Below, one piece after another: positions 33,764 to 41,346 of a stretch of DNA of 52,249 nucleotides (position 1 is its first letter; each line of letters opens with the position of its first letter). Source of the DNA: Streptomyces sp. SID4985 (lineage in GTDB: Bacteria > Actinomycetota > Actinomycetes > Streptomycetales > Streptomycetaceae). A model generated the notes under the pieces. The model did no database searches. It saw nothing but the letters and a program-made list of their open reading frames with translations, and was not told the DNA's origin. The position numbers and the translations under genes are program-made. The DNA lies in NCBI RefSeq assembly GCF_009863025.1, contig NZ_WWIR01000404.1:1-52249 (forward strand), in the 5' to 3' direction.

Positions 33764-34555
33764 TCAGCCCTGAGGCCGCTCGCCCCTGATCACCGCGAAG
33801 CGGGCGCCGTACGGGTCCGTGAGCCGTGCCATGCGGCCCACGCCCGCGACCGTGACCGGAGGCAGCAGGACCGTGCCTCCGCCCTTCCGTGCCTGGTCGG
33901 CCACCGCGTCGGGGTCCGTCGCCGCGAAGTACGGCAGCCAGTACGCGCCCGCGCCCGCGTCCGCGGGGTCGTCGGCCGAGCGGACGACTCCGCCGAACAT
34001 CGCGTCCTCCCCGGCGCCGGGCGGGCTGACGCAGGTGTACATGCCGTCGGGGAAGGCGGTGGCGGAGGTCTCCAGGCCGAGCACCCGGTGGTAGAAGGCG
34101 GCGCCCGCCGCCACGTCCGGGGTGTGCAGCTCGACCCAGCACAGCGCGCCCGGCTCGCTCGCCGCGTCCAGGCCCTCGACCTCGCCGGGCTGCCAGACGC
34201 GGAACACGGCCCCGGCGGAGTCGGCGAGGCCCGCCATCCGCCCGAGGCCCATGACGTCGCCGGGCGCGAACAGGACGCTGCCGTGCGCCCGTTCGGCCGT
34301 CTCCGCGGTGTCCTCGGCGTCCTCGGTCCGGAAGTACACCGTCCAGCCCGGCAGCTCACGCCCCGCACCGGTCGGCAGCGCACCGGCGACCGTCCTGCCG
34401 TCCAGCTGGAAGAAGCCGTACCCGCCCGCGTCCGGGCCCAGCGGGCGGAAGCGCCAGCCGAAGAGGGCGCCGTAGAAGGCGAGCGCGCCGTCGAGGTCCG
34501 GGGCGGCGAGGTCGATCCAGTTCGGCGCGCCCTCCAGGGCACGGGTGCTGAGCAT
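33764..34555 (-). CDS. VOC-family protein with two glyoxalase-like domains
   Basis: 263 residues: two similar halves (WIDLAAPDLDGALAFYGALFGW and WVELHTPDVAAGAAFYHRVLG), each starting a vicinal-oxygen-chelate domain, as in the mycobacterial 27-kDa antigen Cfp30B group. Each half ends with a MARLTDPYGA- or MAGLADSAGA-like segment. A metal-dependent lyase or binding role is possible, but the substrate is unknown. The ATG at 34555 has AGGAGGGC in front. Confidence 0.85.
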   Translation of the reverse strand: MLSTRALEGAPNWIDLAAPDLDGALAFYGALFGWRFRPLGPDAGGYGFFQLDGRTVAGALPTGAGRELPGWTVYFRTEDAEDTAETAERAHGSVLFAPGDVMGLGRMAGLADSAGAVFRVWQPGEVEGLDAASEPGALCWVELHTPDVAAGAAFYHRVLGLETSATAFPDGMYTCVSPPGAGEDAMFGGVVRSADDPADAGAGAYWLPYFAATDPDAVADQARKGGGTVLLPPVTVAGVGRMARLTDPYGARFAVIRGERPQG

Positions 34556-34759
34556 GGCCTGCCCTCCTCGCGGGGCCCGGGGACGCGTGGCACTGCCGAG
34601 TCTGGCACCGCGCACCGGCACGCGCCGCCGGAGCGCGTCCGCGCGCGCCGCCGTGCCAGGAGACCACCGGCGGGGGAGCATGGGGCGGGCGCCGGTCTCG
34701 GACGGCGTGTTGAACCCGCGTTGATGGAACGTTTTTCGCGGCCCGGCACGATCCGTTCC

Positions 34760-35005
34760 ATGCACACCGAGACGATCACCCCGGCCGACACCGACTGGCA
34801 GAACCAGGCCCTGTGCGCGCAGACCGGGTCCGAGTTCTTCTTCCCCGAGCCCGGCAGCTCCGTCCGCGAGGCGAAGCGGATCTGCGGCATGTGCGCGATC
34901 CGCTCCGCCTGCCTGCGGTACGCGCTCACCCACGACGAGCGCTTCGGCGTGTGGGGCGGGCTGTCGGAGAAGGAACGCATGGCACTGCGGCGCGCCTCCC
35001 GCTGA
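34760..35005 (+). CDS. WhiB-like iron-sulfur regulator
   Basis: 81 residues. Four conserved cysteines for a [4Fe-4S] cluster: Cys19, Cys42, Cys45 and Cys51 (CGMC then five residues then C). The turn GVWGG is at 63-67 and a basic tail (RMALRRASR) follows. Wbl proteins bind RNA polymerase sigma factors and act in development, redox or antibiotic control. The start is ATG 34760; an upstream ATG at 34724 would add 12 residues. A CACGAT box 7 nt before the chosen start hints at a leaderless mRNA. Confidence 0.9.
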   Translation: MHTETITPADTDWQNQALCAQTGSEFFFPEPGSSVREAKRICGMCAIRSACLRYALTHDERFGVWGGLSEKERMALRRASR

Positions 35006-35024
35006 ACCGGGGAGGCGCGCCGCA
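34986..35024. terminator. Terminator overlapping the whiB-like stop codon
   Basis: 15-bp arms (34986-35000 and 35010-35024) form a perfect stem; the stop codon is in the loop. It lies between convergent genes. Confidence 0.75.
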
Positions 35025-35049
35025 GGCAGATCGTCGGTTCCGTTCGGGC

Positions 35050-36024
35050 TCAGCCCGCCGCGCGCGCCGCCATCCGCGCCTTGCGGGCCGCGAGACGCTC
35101 GTCGAAGATCGTCGCCTGGGCGTCCAGACCGCCCATGTACAGGCCGAGTTCCTCCTGCGCCGCGCTGCCCTCGGGGCCGAGGCCGTCGATCTCCATGACC
35201 TTCAGGAAGCGCAGCACCGGCTGCAGCACGTCGTCGTGGTGGATGCGCAGGTTGTAGACCTCGCCGATGGCCATCTGCGCGGCGGCCCGCTCAAAGCCGG
35301 GGATGCCGTGACCGGGCATGCGGAAGTTGACGACGACGTCGCGCACGGCCTGCATGGTGAGGTCGGGGGCCAGCTCGAAGGCTGACTTCAGCAGGTTCCG
35401 GTAGAAGACCATGTGCAGGTTCTCGTCGGTGGCGATGCGCGCCAGCATCCGGTCGCAGACCGGGTCGCCCGACTGGTGCCCGGTGTTGCGGTGCGAGATC
35501 CGGGTGGCCAGCTCCTGGAAGGCGACGTACGCGATCGAGTGCAGCATCGAGTGCCGGTTGTCCGACTCGAAGCCCTCGCTCATGTGCGACATGCGGAACC
35601 GCTCCAGCTCGTCCGGGTCGACCGCGCGCGAGGCGAGCAGATAGTCGCGCATGACGATGCCGTGCCGGCCCTCCTCGGCGGTCCAGCGGTGCACCCACGT
35701 GCCCCACGCGCCGTCGCGGCCGAAGAGCGAGGCGATCTCGTGGTGGTAGCTCGGGAGGTTGTCCTCGGTCAGCAGGTTCACGACCAGCGCGATGCGGCCG
35801 ACATCGGTGACCTTCGACTGCCCCTTGTCCCACGCCTCGCCGTCCTCGAACAGGCCGGGGAAGTTGCGGCCGTCGCTCCAGGGCACGTACTCGTGCGGCA
35901 TCCAGTCCTTGGCGACCTTCAGATGCCGGTTCAGCTCCGTCTCCACCACCTCCTCCAGCGCGAACAGCAGCCGGGCGTCGGTCCATACGGACGGGCTGCC
36001 GAGGTGAGGGGAAGTGATCGTCAC
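35050..36024 (-). CDS. Acyl-ACP desaturase (di-iron)
   Basis: 324 residues. Iron ligands are visible: EEGRH near residue 117 (EExxH) and DENLH near 199 (second helix pair), the pattern of soluble stearoyl-ACP desaturases (DesA type). It puts a double bond in acyl-ACP for membrane fluidity. The ATG at 36024 is the only good start. Its promoter area contains three overlapping palindromes (36106-36151), a strong sign of tight repression, probably by a TetR-type lipid regulator coded elsewhere. Confidence 0.9.
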   Translation of the reverse strand: MTITSPHLGSPSVWTDARLLFALEEVVETELNRHLKVAKDWMPHEYVPWSDGRNFPGLFEDGEAWDKGQSKVTDVGRIALVVNLLTEDNLPSYHHEIASLFGRDGAWGTWVHRWTAEEGRHGIVMRDYLLASRAVDPDELERFRMSHMSEGFESDNRHSMLHSIAYVAFQELATRISHRNTGHQSGDPVCDRMLARIATDENLHMVFYRNLLKSAFELAPDLTMQAVRDVVVNFRMPGHGIPGFERAAAQMAIGEVYNLRIHHDDVLQPVLRFLKVMEIDGLGPEGSAAQEELGLYMGGLDAQATIFDERLAARKARMAARAAG

Positions 36025-36105
36025 GGGAACTCCAGGAAATGCCGAGCGGGGAGCACAAATGAAGTGAAAGGGGGCGGCAGGCCGATGACGGGCCGACGCC
36101 GTGAA

Positions 36106-36151
36106 CCTACGAGATCGTAGGCTACGTCTCCGTAGGTTACGAACCCGTAGG
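36106..36151. promoter_or_regulatory. Three overlapping palindromes upstream of the desaturase
   Basis: CCTACG-AGAT-CGTAGG (36106-36121), GCTACG-TCTC-CGTAGG (36121-36136) and GTTACG-AACC-CGTAGG (36136-36151). Each is 16 bp and shares one base with the next, so the period is 15 bp. They lie 82-127 bp before the desaturase start. Confidence 0.8.
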
Positions 36152-36222
36152 TTAAGGGTGGCGTAAGGACGGCTGCGCAGCAGGTGGGAGGGCGTTTCGC
36201 AGTCGTGGCAACACGTACGCCG

Positions 36223-36255
36223 AATGGCCCCGGAACCGCCGATTCCGGGGCCATT
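36223..36255. terminator. Terminator of the ABC-F gene
   Basis: Perfect 13-bp stem (36223-36235 with 36243-36255), flanked by AAT/ATT, 12 nt after the ABC-F stop on the minus strand. Confidence 0.8.
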
Positions 36256-36267
36256 GGGGTGAGCTTG

Positions 36268-37908
36268 TCACTCGATCGGGCCTGACTCGACCTCCTCCCG
36301 GCTCGTCTCGCGCAGTACGCCGTCCGCCATGAGCAGCCAGCGGGTGATCCCCACCGAGTCCAGGAACGGCAGATCGTGGCTCGCGACCAGCAGCGCGCCC
36401 TCGTACGACTCCAGGGCCGAGGTCAGCTGCCGGACGCTCGCCATGTCCAGGTTGTTGGTCGGCTCGTCCAGGAGCAGCAGCTGGGGCGCGGGCTCGGCGA
36501 GCATCAGCGCGGCCAGCGCCGCCCGGAAGCGCTCGCCGCCGGAGAGCGTGCCCGCGAGCTGGTCGGCCCGCGCGCCCCGGAACAGGAAGCGGGCGAGCCG
36601 GGCCCGGACCCGGTTCGCGGTGGCGTCCGGCGCGAACCGGGCCACGTTCTGCGCGACCGTCGCCGTGTCGTCCAGCACGTCAAGCCGCTGCGGCAGGAAG
36701 CGGAGCGGGACGTGCGCCCGCGCCTCGCCCGCCACCGGCGCCAGCTCCCCGGCGACGGTCCGCAGCAGGGTCGTCTTGCCCGAGCCGTTGCGCCCGACGA
36801 GCGCGATCCGCTCCGGGCCGCGCAGATCGAGGATGCCCTCGACGCGCGCCCCGAAGGCCGTCTCCAGCTTCTCCAGGGTGAGCACCTGGCGGCCGGGCGG
36901 CACGGCGGTGTACGGCAGGTCGACGCGGATCTCGTCGTCGTCCCGTACCGCCTCCACCGCCTCGTCCAGCCGGTCGCGCGCCTCGGCGAGCCGCTCCTCG
37001 TGCAGGATGCGGTGCTTGCCCGCCGACTCCTGGGCGGCGCGTTTGCGGGCGCCCATCACGATCTTCGGCTCGCGCTTGGAGTCGTACATCTTCTGCCCGT
37101 ACCGCTTGCGGCGGGCCAACTTGGTCTGGGCGTCGGACAGTTCGCGCCTCTGCTTGCGCACGTCGGCCTCAGCGGCGCGCACCGTGCGTTCGGCCGCCTC
37201 CTGCTCGACGGCCAATGCCTCCTCGTAGTCTGTGTAGTTGCCGCCGTACCAGGTGACCGTGCCGGAGCGCAGGTCCGCGATCCGGTCGACCAGGTCGAGG
37301 AGTTCACGGTCGTGGCTGACGACGACGAGGACGCCGGTCCAGGCGGCGACGGCCGCGTAGAGGCGTCCGCGGGCGTACAGATCGAGGTTGTTGGTGGGCT
37401 CGTCCAGGAGCAGGACGTCCGGGCGGCGCAGCAGAAGCGCGGCCAGCCGCAGCAACACGGCCTCGCCGCCGGAGAGTTCGCCTGCCGTGCGGTCCAGATC
37501 GAGGTGGCCGAGGCCGAGTTCGCCGAGGGTGGCCAGGGCGCGCTCCTCGACGTCCCAGTCGTCGCCGAGGGCCTCGAAGTGCTCCTCGGCGGCGTCGCCC
37601 GCCTCGATGGCGTGCAGGGCGGCCCGCCGGGCGGCGATGCCCAGGGCCTCGTCCACGCGCAGGGCGGTGTCGAGCGTGACGTGCTGTGGGAGGTAGCCGA
37701 TCTCGCCGGCCGCCTTCACGGTGCCGTCGGCTGGGGTGAGTTCACCGGCGATCAGCTTCAACAGGGTTGATTTTCCTGACCCGTTGGTGCCGACGAGGCC
37801 GGTTCGGCCGGGGCCGAAGGCGATGTCGAGGCCGTCCAGGACGGTGGTGCCGTCGGGCCAGGCGAAGGAGAGGGAGGTGCAGATGAGTGACGCGGGTGCG
37901 GATGACAT
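36268..37908 (-). CDS. ABC-F family ATPase (ribosome protection type)
   Basis: 546 residues with two ATPase cassettes and no membrane segment. First cassette: Walker A GTNGSGKST (40-48), LSGGE, LLLDEPTNNLD. A charged coiled linker (about 245-330, VRKQRRELSDAQTKLARRKRYGQKM and on) joins the second cassette with GRNGSGKTT, LSGGER and LLLDEPTNNLD. ABC-F proteins bind the ribosomal E site; many in Streptomyces give resistance to macrolides, lincosamides or pleuromutilins. The ATG at 37908 is chosen because homology starts there; the in-frame region upstream is leader. A 220-nt leader with a possible mini-ORF suggests antibiotic-induced attenuation. Confidence 0.9.
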   Translation of the reverse strand: MSSAPASLICTSLSFAWPDGTTVLDGLDIAFGPGRTGLVGTNGSGKSTLLKLIAGELTPADGTVKAAGEIGYLPQHVTLDTALRVDEALGIAARRAALHAIEAGDAAEEHFEALGDDWDVEERALATLGELGLGHLDLDRTAGELSGGEAVLLRLAALLLRRPDVLLLDEPTNNLDLYARGRLYAAVAAWTGVLVVVSHDRELLDLVDRIADLRSGTVTWYGGNYTDYEEALAVEQEAAERTVRAAEADVRKQRRELSDAQTKLARRKRYGQKMYDSKREPKIVMGARKRAAQESAGKHRILHEERLAEARDRLDEAVEAVRDDDEIRVDLPYTAVPPGRQVLTLEKLETAFGARVEGILDLRGPERIALVGRNGSGKTTLLRTVAGELAPVAGEARAHVPLRFLPQRLDVLDDTATVAQNVARFAPDATANRVRARLARFLFRGARADQLAGTLSGGERFRAALAALMLAEPAPQLLLLDEPTNNLDMASVRQLTSALESYEGALLVASHDLPFLDSVGITRWLLMADGVLRETSREEVESGPIE

Positions 37909-38164
37909 GGAGCCTCGCGGAATGCCGGTGCGGTCGGTGGGCGCGTGTCGAGACACCGCGAGGCGGAAACCGGAGACCGGGGACCAGGGGAGGCGGGAGA
38001 AAGGGCCTGTGTCTGGAGGACGGCTCGGACGCCGAGGTCGTACGCCACGGACACCCCAGGGGGTGTGAACGCGGGGTCTCAGAACCTCAGACGAGCAACG
38101 TCCTACTCCGATCGACGACAACAGAACCGCTGTACACCGTAGGAGCGGCCGGGAGGACTGTCAA
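37909..38164 (-). promoter_or_regulatory. Promoter and long leader of the ABC-F gene
   Basis: On the minus strand TTGACA (38164-38159), 17-nt spacer and TACGGT (38141-38136) form a near-ideal promoter; transcription should begin near 38129, leaving about 220 nt before the ATG. In the leader GGAG (38109-38106) precedes a 3-codon TTG-CTC-GTC-TGA frame (38098-38087). Then come a 7-bp hairpin ACACCCC-GGGGTGT (38051-38066) and a 5-bp hairpin GTGTC-GACAC (37945-37956). Antibiotic-sensing leaders with short uORFs are known upstream of several ABC-F genes. Confidence 0.55.
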
Positions 38165-38209
38165 AGGATTTACCGGCGCCCCGAGCGCACGGCACCGGCG
38201 CCCCTGGGA

Positions 38210-38251
38210 TCAGCAGGCGTGGTGCTCAGCAGGCGCGCTGCTCAGCAGGCG
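38210..38251 (-). repeat. 16-bp tandem triplication at the end of the SsgA-like gene
   Basis: CGCCTGCTGA (minus strand) occurs three times, at 38251-38242, 38235-38226 and 38219-38210, spaced by 16 bp. The first copy is the true gene end (Ala-Cys-stop); the others follow it. Confidence 0.85.
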
Positions 38252-38658
38252 TCCCGCATCAGCTCGGCCAGACCGTCGTCCAGGTCCAGCTGGAGGTGCT
38301 CCAGACCCACGGGCACCAGCTCGGCGGTGGCCGCGAGGAAACGCCGTACGTCGCCGGAGCGCAGATGCACCACCGCCATGCCCTCGGGGGCGTGGAACTC
38401 CAGCACGGTCCGGTCGTATCCGTAGGGGCGGACCCGGACGTCTCCCTGACCCTCCGCGCCGGTCAGCCCGGCGGAGAGCAGTTCACGGGAGAAGGTCCAG
38501 CAGATCTCCACGCCCGCGAGGGTGGCCGGGGCAGGGAAGGTCATGCGGACGGCGAAGGGGTCCTGCCGGTCGTAGTGCAGCGTGACGGGAATGGTCGGCA
38601 TGCGCGGGGCGGCCGCGACCAGCCGCGCCTCCGCTATCTGCTCGATGGTGGACAACAC
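38242..38658 (-). CDS. SsgA-like sporulation and cell-division regulator
   Basis: 138 residues, the usual size of SsgA-like proteins (SALPs), which exist only in sporulating actinomycetes and steer septum placement, wall remodelling and spore separation. Typical parts: VTLHYDRQDPFAVRMTF, ICWTFSRELL, GDVRVRPY, VLEFHAPEGMAVVHL. The GTG at 38658 has AGGGAG 6 nt upstream; the longer in-frame start has none. Which SALP subgroup it belongs to cannot be decided by eye. The stop region is tandemly triplicated. Confidence 0.9.
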   Translation of the reverse strand: MLSTIEQIAEARLVAAAPRMPTIPVTLHYDRQDPFAVRMTFPAPATLAGVEICWTFSRELLSAGLTGAEGQGDVRVRPYGYDRTVLEFHAPEGMAVVHLRSGDVRRFLAATAELVPVGLEHLQLDLDDGLAELMRDAC

Positions 38659-38812
38659 CTTGCTCCCTCGTGACGGCCGGACGTCCTCGGGGCGTCCGGC
38701 GACCTGATACCCGGAGAGACGACGGAAGCGGCCGTTCCGTGCACATGGAGGGAACGTGACGTCGGTCACCGTAAGGGTGCATCCGGTGGGCCCGCGCGAA
38801 CTGGGTACCCGA

Positions 38813-38856
38813 GCGGTGTCCCCCTAAGGGCGGGGCGGTGTCCCCCTAAGGGTGGG
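38813..38856. repeat. 22-bp tandem duplication upstream of the small charged-protein gene
   Basis: GCGGTGTCCCCCTAAGGG begins at 38813 and again at 38835 with only one difference in each following GYGG tail. Each unit contains a short CCCC-TAAG-GGG hairpin-like core. It lies 40-85 bp before the start of the plus-strand gene. Confidence 0.75.
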
Positions 38857-38897
38857 GATGTGTGGATGACGACGACGGCACGACGACGGGAGTGACC

Positions 38898-39230
38898 ATG
38901 CCTGCCGGTTCCAGCCCCAAGCGCGAGCGCCAGTACGAGCACATCAAGGAGAGCGAGCTGGAGCGGGGCGCGAGCACCGACCGGGCCGAGGAGATCGCCG
39001 CACGCACGGTCAACAAGGAGCGCGCCCGCACCGGCGAGTCCAAGAGCGCGAGCCGCAGCTCGACCGAGGACATGTCCTCCGGCGAGCGCGGCGGCAAGCG
39101 GTCGGGCAGGGGCTCCGGCGGCCCGACCTACGACCAGCTCTACAACGAGGCCAGGCAGCGCGACATCCACGGCCGCTCCGACATGAACAAGGAGCAGCTG
39201 CGGCAGGCCCTGGACGAGAAGAAGAGCTGA
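38898..39230 (+). CDS. Small charged protein with Rho-N/SAP-like C-terminus
   Basis: 110 residues, very rich in Arg, Lys, Glu and Ser. The first 75 residues look disordered (MPAGSSPKRERQYEHIKESE...). The last 35 (TYDQLYNEARQRDIHGRSDM then NKEQLRQALDEKK) resemble a Rho N-terminal or SAP-type helix-extended-loop-helix nucleic-acid-binding motif. Such proteins are often annotated as plasmid stabilization proteins in Streptomyces, without proof. A stress-linked DNA- or RNA-binding role is plausible. Confidence 0.75.
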   Translation: MPAGSSPKRERQYEHIKESELERGASTDRAEEIAARTVNKERARTGESKSASRSSTEDMSSGERGGKRSGRGSGGPTYDQLYNEARQRDIHGRSDMNKEQLRQALDEKKS

Positions 39231-39233
39231 GGA

Positions 39234-39530
39234 TCAGCCCAGCGTTTCCCGGTACCGCTCCAGCCCGGGCGCCGTCTTCGTCGCGGTGAACTCGGTGACG
39301 CGGTACTCGCACACCCCGGCGGTGACGAACGGATCGCCCGCCACGACCTCCTCGACGACCGCCCGGTCCGCACCGACGGCCAGGATGATCCCGCCGTCCC
39401 GCGGGTTCTTCCGCCCGGAGGCGAGGAAGATCCCCTGGTCGTACTGCTCGTCCAGCCAGCTCACATGCGCGGCGAGAGCGGCGTCGACGGCGTCGAGCGG
39501 GGCGGTGTAGGTCAATTCGAGCACGAACAT
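39234..39530 (-). CDS. YciI-family protein
   Basis: 98 residues, ferredoxin-like fold. Starts MFVLELTYTAPLDAVDAALAA, contains HVSWLDEQYDQG (the His of the family) and GDPFVTAGVCEYRV near the end. YciI-like proteins may act as small dehydrochlorinases or sensors; function open. It is divergent from the endonuclease V gene with a 42-bp gap. Confidence 0.85.
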   Translation of the reverse strand: MFVLELTYTAPLDAVDAALAAHVSWLDEQYDQGIFLASGRKNPRDGGIILAVGADRAVVEEVVAGDPFVTAGVCEYRVTEFTATKTAPGLERYRETLG

Positions 39531-39572
39531 GATCGCGAGCGTACCGCCTGGCGCCGTAGGGTCGGCTGCGTT

Positions 39573-40274
39573 ATGACGACCATCGCATCGGTGCCCGAGG
39601 ACTGGCCCACCACGGAGACGGAGGCCCGCGCGGTCCAGGACGTGCTGCGCGACCGGGTGATCCTTTCCGAACCCGGCCCGCCGCCGGGCACGGGCCACGT
39701 GACGGGCCTGGACGTCGCCTACGACGACGCACGCGACCTGGTGGCAGCGGCGGCCGTAGTCCTGGACGCGGCCACGCTGGAGACGGTCGCGGAGTCCACG
39801 GCCGTCGGCCGCGTCTCCTTCCCCTACGTCCCCGGCCTCCTCGCCTTCCGCGAGATCCCGACCCTCCTGACCGCCCTCTCGGCCCTCCCCTGCCCACCCG
39901 GCCTCCTGATCTGCGACGGCTACGGCCTCGCCCACCCCCGCCGCTTCGGCCTCGCCTGCCACCTCGGCGTCCTGACCGGCCTCCCCGCGATAGGCGTGGC
40001 GAAGAACCCCTTCGCCTTCACCCACCCCGATCCCGCCGCCCCGCGCGGCAGCACGGCACCCCTCCTGGACGGCACGGAGGAGGTCGGGCAGGCCCTCCGC
40101 ACCCGCGAGGCCGTCAAACCGGTCTACGTCTCGGCGGGCCACCGCGTCACTCTCCCCACCGCCGTCGCCCACACCCTGGCGCTGACCCCGAAGTACCGGC
40201 TCCCGGAGACGACCCGCAGGGCGGACGCGTTGTGCCGGCGGGCGTTGCGGGAGGCGGTGGGCTCCGCCGGATGA
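39573..40274 (+). CDS. nfi: Endonuclease V (deoxyinosine repair)
   Basis: 233 residues. The metal-binding residues are visible: Asp47 in GLDVAYD, Glu94 in FPYVPGLLAFREIP, Asp115 and His121 in ICDGYGLAHPRR. It cuts the DNA strand 3' to deoxyinosine made by adenine deamination. The ATG at 39573 is 10 nt after TAGGGT, and there is no clear ribosome binding site, so the mRNA may have little or no leader. Confidence 0.9.
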   Translation: MTTIASVPEDWPTTETEARAVQDVLRDRVILSEPGPPPGTGHVTGLDVAYDDARDLVAAAAVVLDAATLETVAESTAVGRVSFPYVPGLLAFREIPTLLTALSALPCPPGLLICDGYGLAHPRRFGLACHLGVLTGLPAIGVAKNPFAFTHPDPAAPRGSTAPLLDGTEEVGQALRTREAVKPVYVSAGHRVTLPTAVAHTLALTPKYRLPETTRRADALCRRALREAVGSAG

Positions 40275-40293
40275 CACCGGGACCTCCCCGGCC

Positions 40294-41265
40294 TCACCCT
40301 GTCGGGGCCCAGTCGGCGTTCGCGCCGCAGACCACCAGGCAGGGCCGCTCTCCGGGAACCCGGCCGGCGAGCCAGGCCGCGAACGGGATCGCCGCGGCCG
40401 GTTCTGCGGCGATCCGGCACTCCTCCCACAGCAGGTCGCGGGCGGCAAGGATCTCCTCGTCGCTGACCAGCACCGACGCCACGTCGTGGGCGGCCAGGAC
40501 AGCGTAGGGGAGGGCTCCGGCCCGGCTCGCGCCGGTCGCGGAGGCGGCGACGGAGTCCACCGCCGAGTCCGTCGGACCGCCCGCCGCGAGCGCGTCGTGC
40601 AGACAGCGGCAGTGCTCCGGCTCGACGGCGACGACACGGCGTCCGCCGGAGGTGGCGCGGGGCGTGCCGGGCGCGCACTCGGGCTTGCCGAGGGCGAGGG
40701 CCGTACCGGCCGCCAGTCCTCCTCCGCCGACCGCCACCACGACGGAGTCGACGTCCGGGGCGTCGGCCAGGATCTCGGCCGCCACCGTGCCCTGACCGGC
40801 GGCGACGGCCGGATCGTCGTAGGGATGCACGAACCGGTGCCGCGGCCGCGCCGCGACCTCCTCCGCCGCCGAGGCGGCCTCGGCGAAGGTGGCGCCGTGC
40901 CGGACCAGCCGTACGCCGGTGGCCTCGATGCGACGGGCCTTCGCCTCCGGAACCGTCCGGGGCACGTAGACCGTCGCGGACATCCCGAGCAGGGAGGCCG
41001 CCGTCGCGACCGCCAACCCGTGGTTGCCGCCCGACGCGGCCACCACGTGGTCGTCCGAGGGCCCGGAGAGCATCGCGTTGAGCGCGCCGCGCAGCTTGAA
41101 CGAGCCGCTGCGCTGGAGGTACTCCAGCTTCAGCAGGACGCGACGGCCGCCGGTCTCCACGTCGAGCAGGGGAGTACGGCGGATGTAGGGGCGGATGCGG
41201 TCGGCGGCGGCGTGTACGTCGGAGACGGAGGGTACGGGGGCCGGGCCCAGGGTGGGGGTCTTCAT
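40294..41265 (-). CDS. Threonine/serine dehydratase-like PLP enzyme
   Basis: 323 residues, fold type II PLP enzyme. Lys57 in SGSFKLRGA binds PLP; SGGNHG holds the phosphate of the substrate side; VVAVGGGGLAAG is the glycine-rich PLP phosphate loop. No ACT regulatory domain is present, so it is a catabolic-type dehydratase or racemase. The ATG at 41265 is preferred over the one at 41274 because GAAGG then lies at normal distance. It is divergent from a LysR gene that probably controls it. Confidence 0.88.
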   Translation of the reverse strand: MKTPTLGPAPVPSVSDVHAAADRIRPYIRRTPLLDVETGGRRVLLKLEYLQRSGSFKLRGALNAMLSGPSDDHVVAASGGNHGLAVATAASLLGMSATVYVPRTVPEAKARRIEATGVRLVRHGATFAEAASAAEEVAARPRHRFVHPYDDPAVAAGQGTVAAEILADAPDVDSVVVAVGGGGLAAGTALALGKPECAPGTPRATSGGRRVVAVEPEHCRCLHDALAAGGPTDSAVDSVAASATGASRAGALPYAVLAAHDVASVLVSDEEILAARDLLWEECRIAAEPAAAIPFAAWLAGRVPGERPCLVVCGANADWAPTG

Positions 41266-41274
41266 ACGGTCCAT

Positions 41275-41346
41275 CCTTCGCGGGCCGCTCCCGTTAGCAC
41301 AAGCGGCGATCGGTAAGCCGCCGTTAGTACTGCTTACGATGGCCCC
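41275..41346. promoter_or_regulatory. Divergent control region of the dehydratase and lysR genes
   Basis: TAAGC-N13-GCTTA (41314-41335) is an interrupted palindrome fitting a LysR box. CGTTAG occurs twice (41292 and 41322, 30 bp apart). TACGAT (41335-41340) is 6 nt before the lysR ATG, a leaderless layout. Confidence 0.55.

Noticed and set aside
37758..38054. 98-codon frame overlapping the ABC-F start
   Set aside because: It is Pro/Ser-rich and most of it overlaps the ABC-F gene; it is considered only as a possible leader frame, not as a gene.
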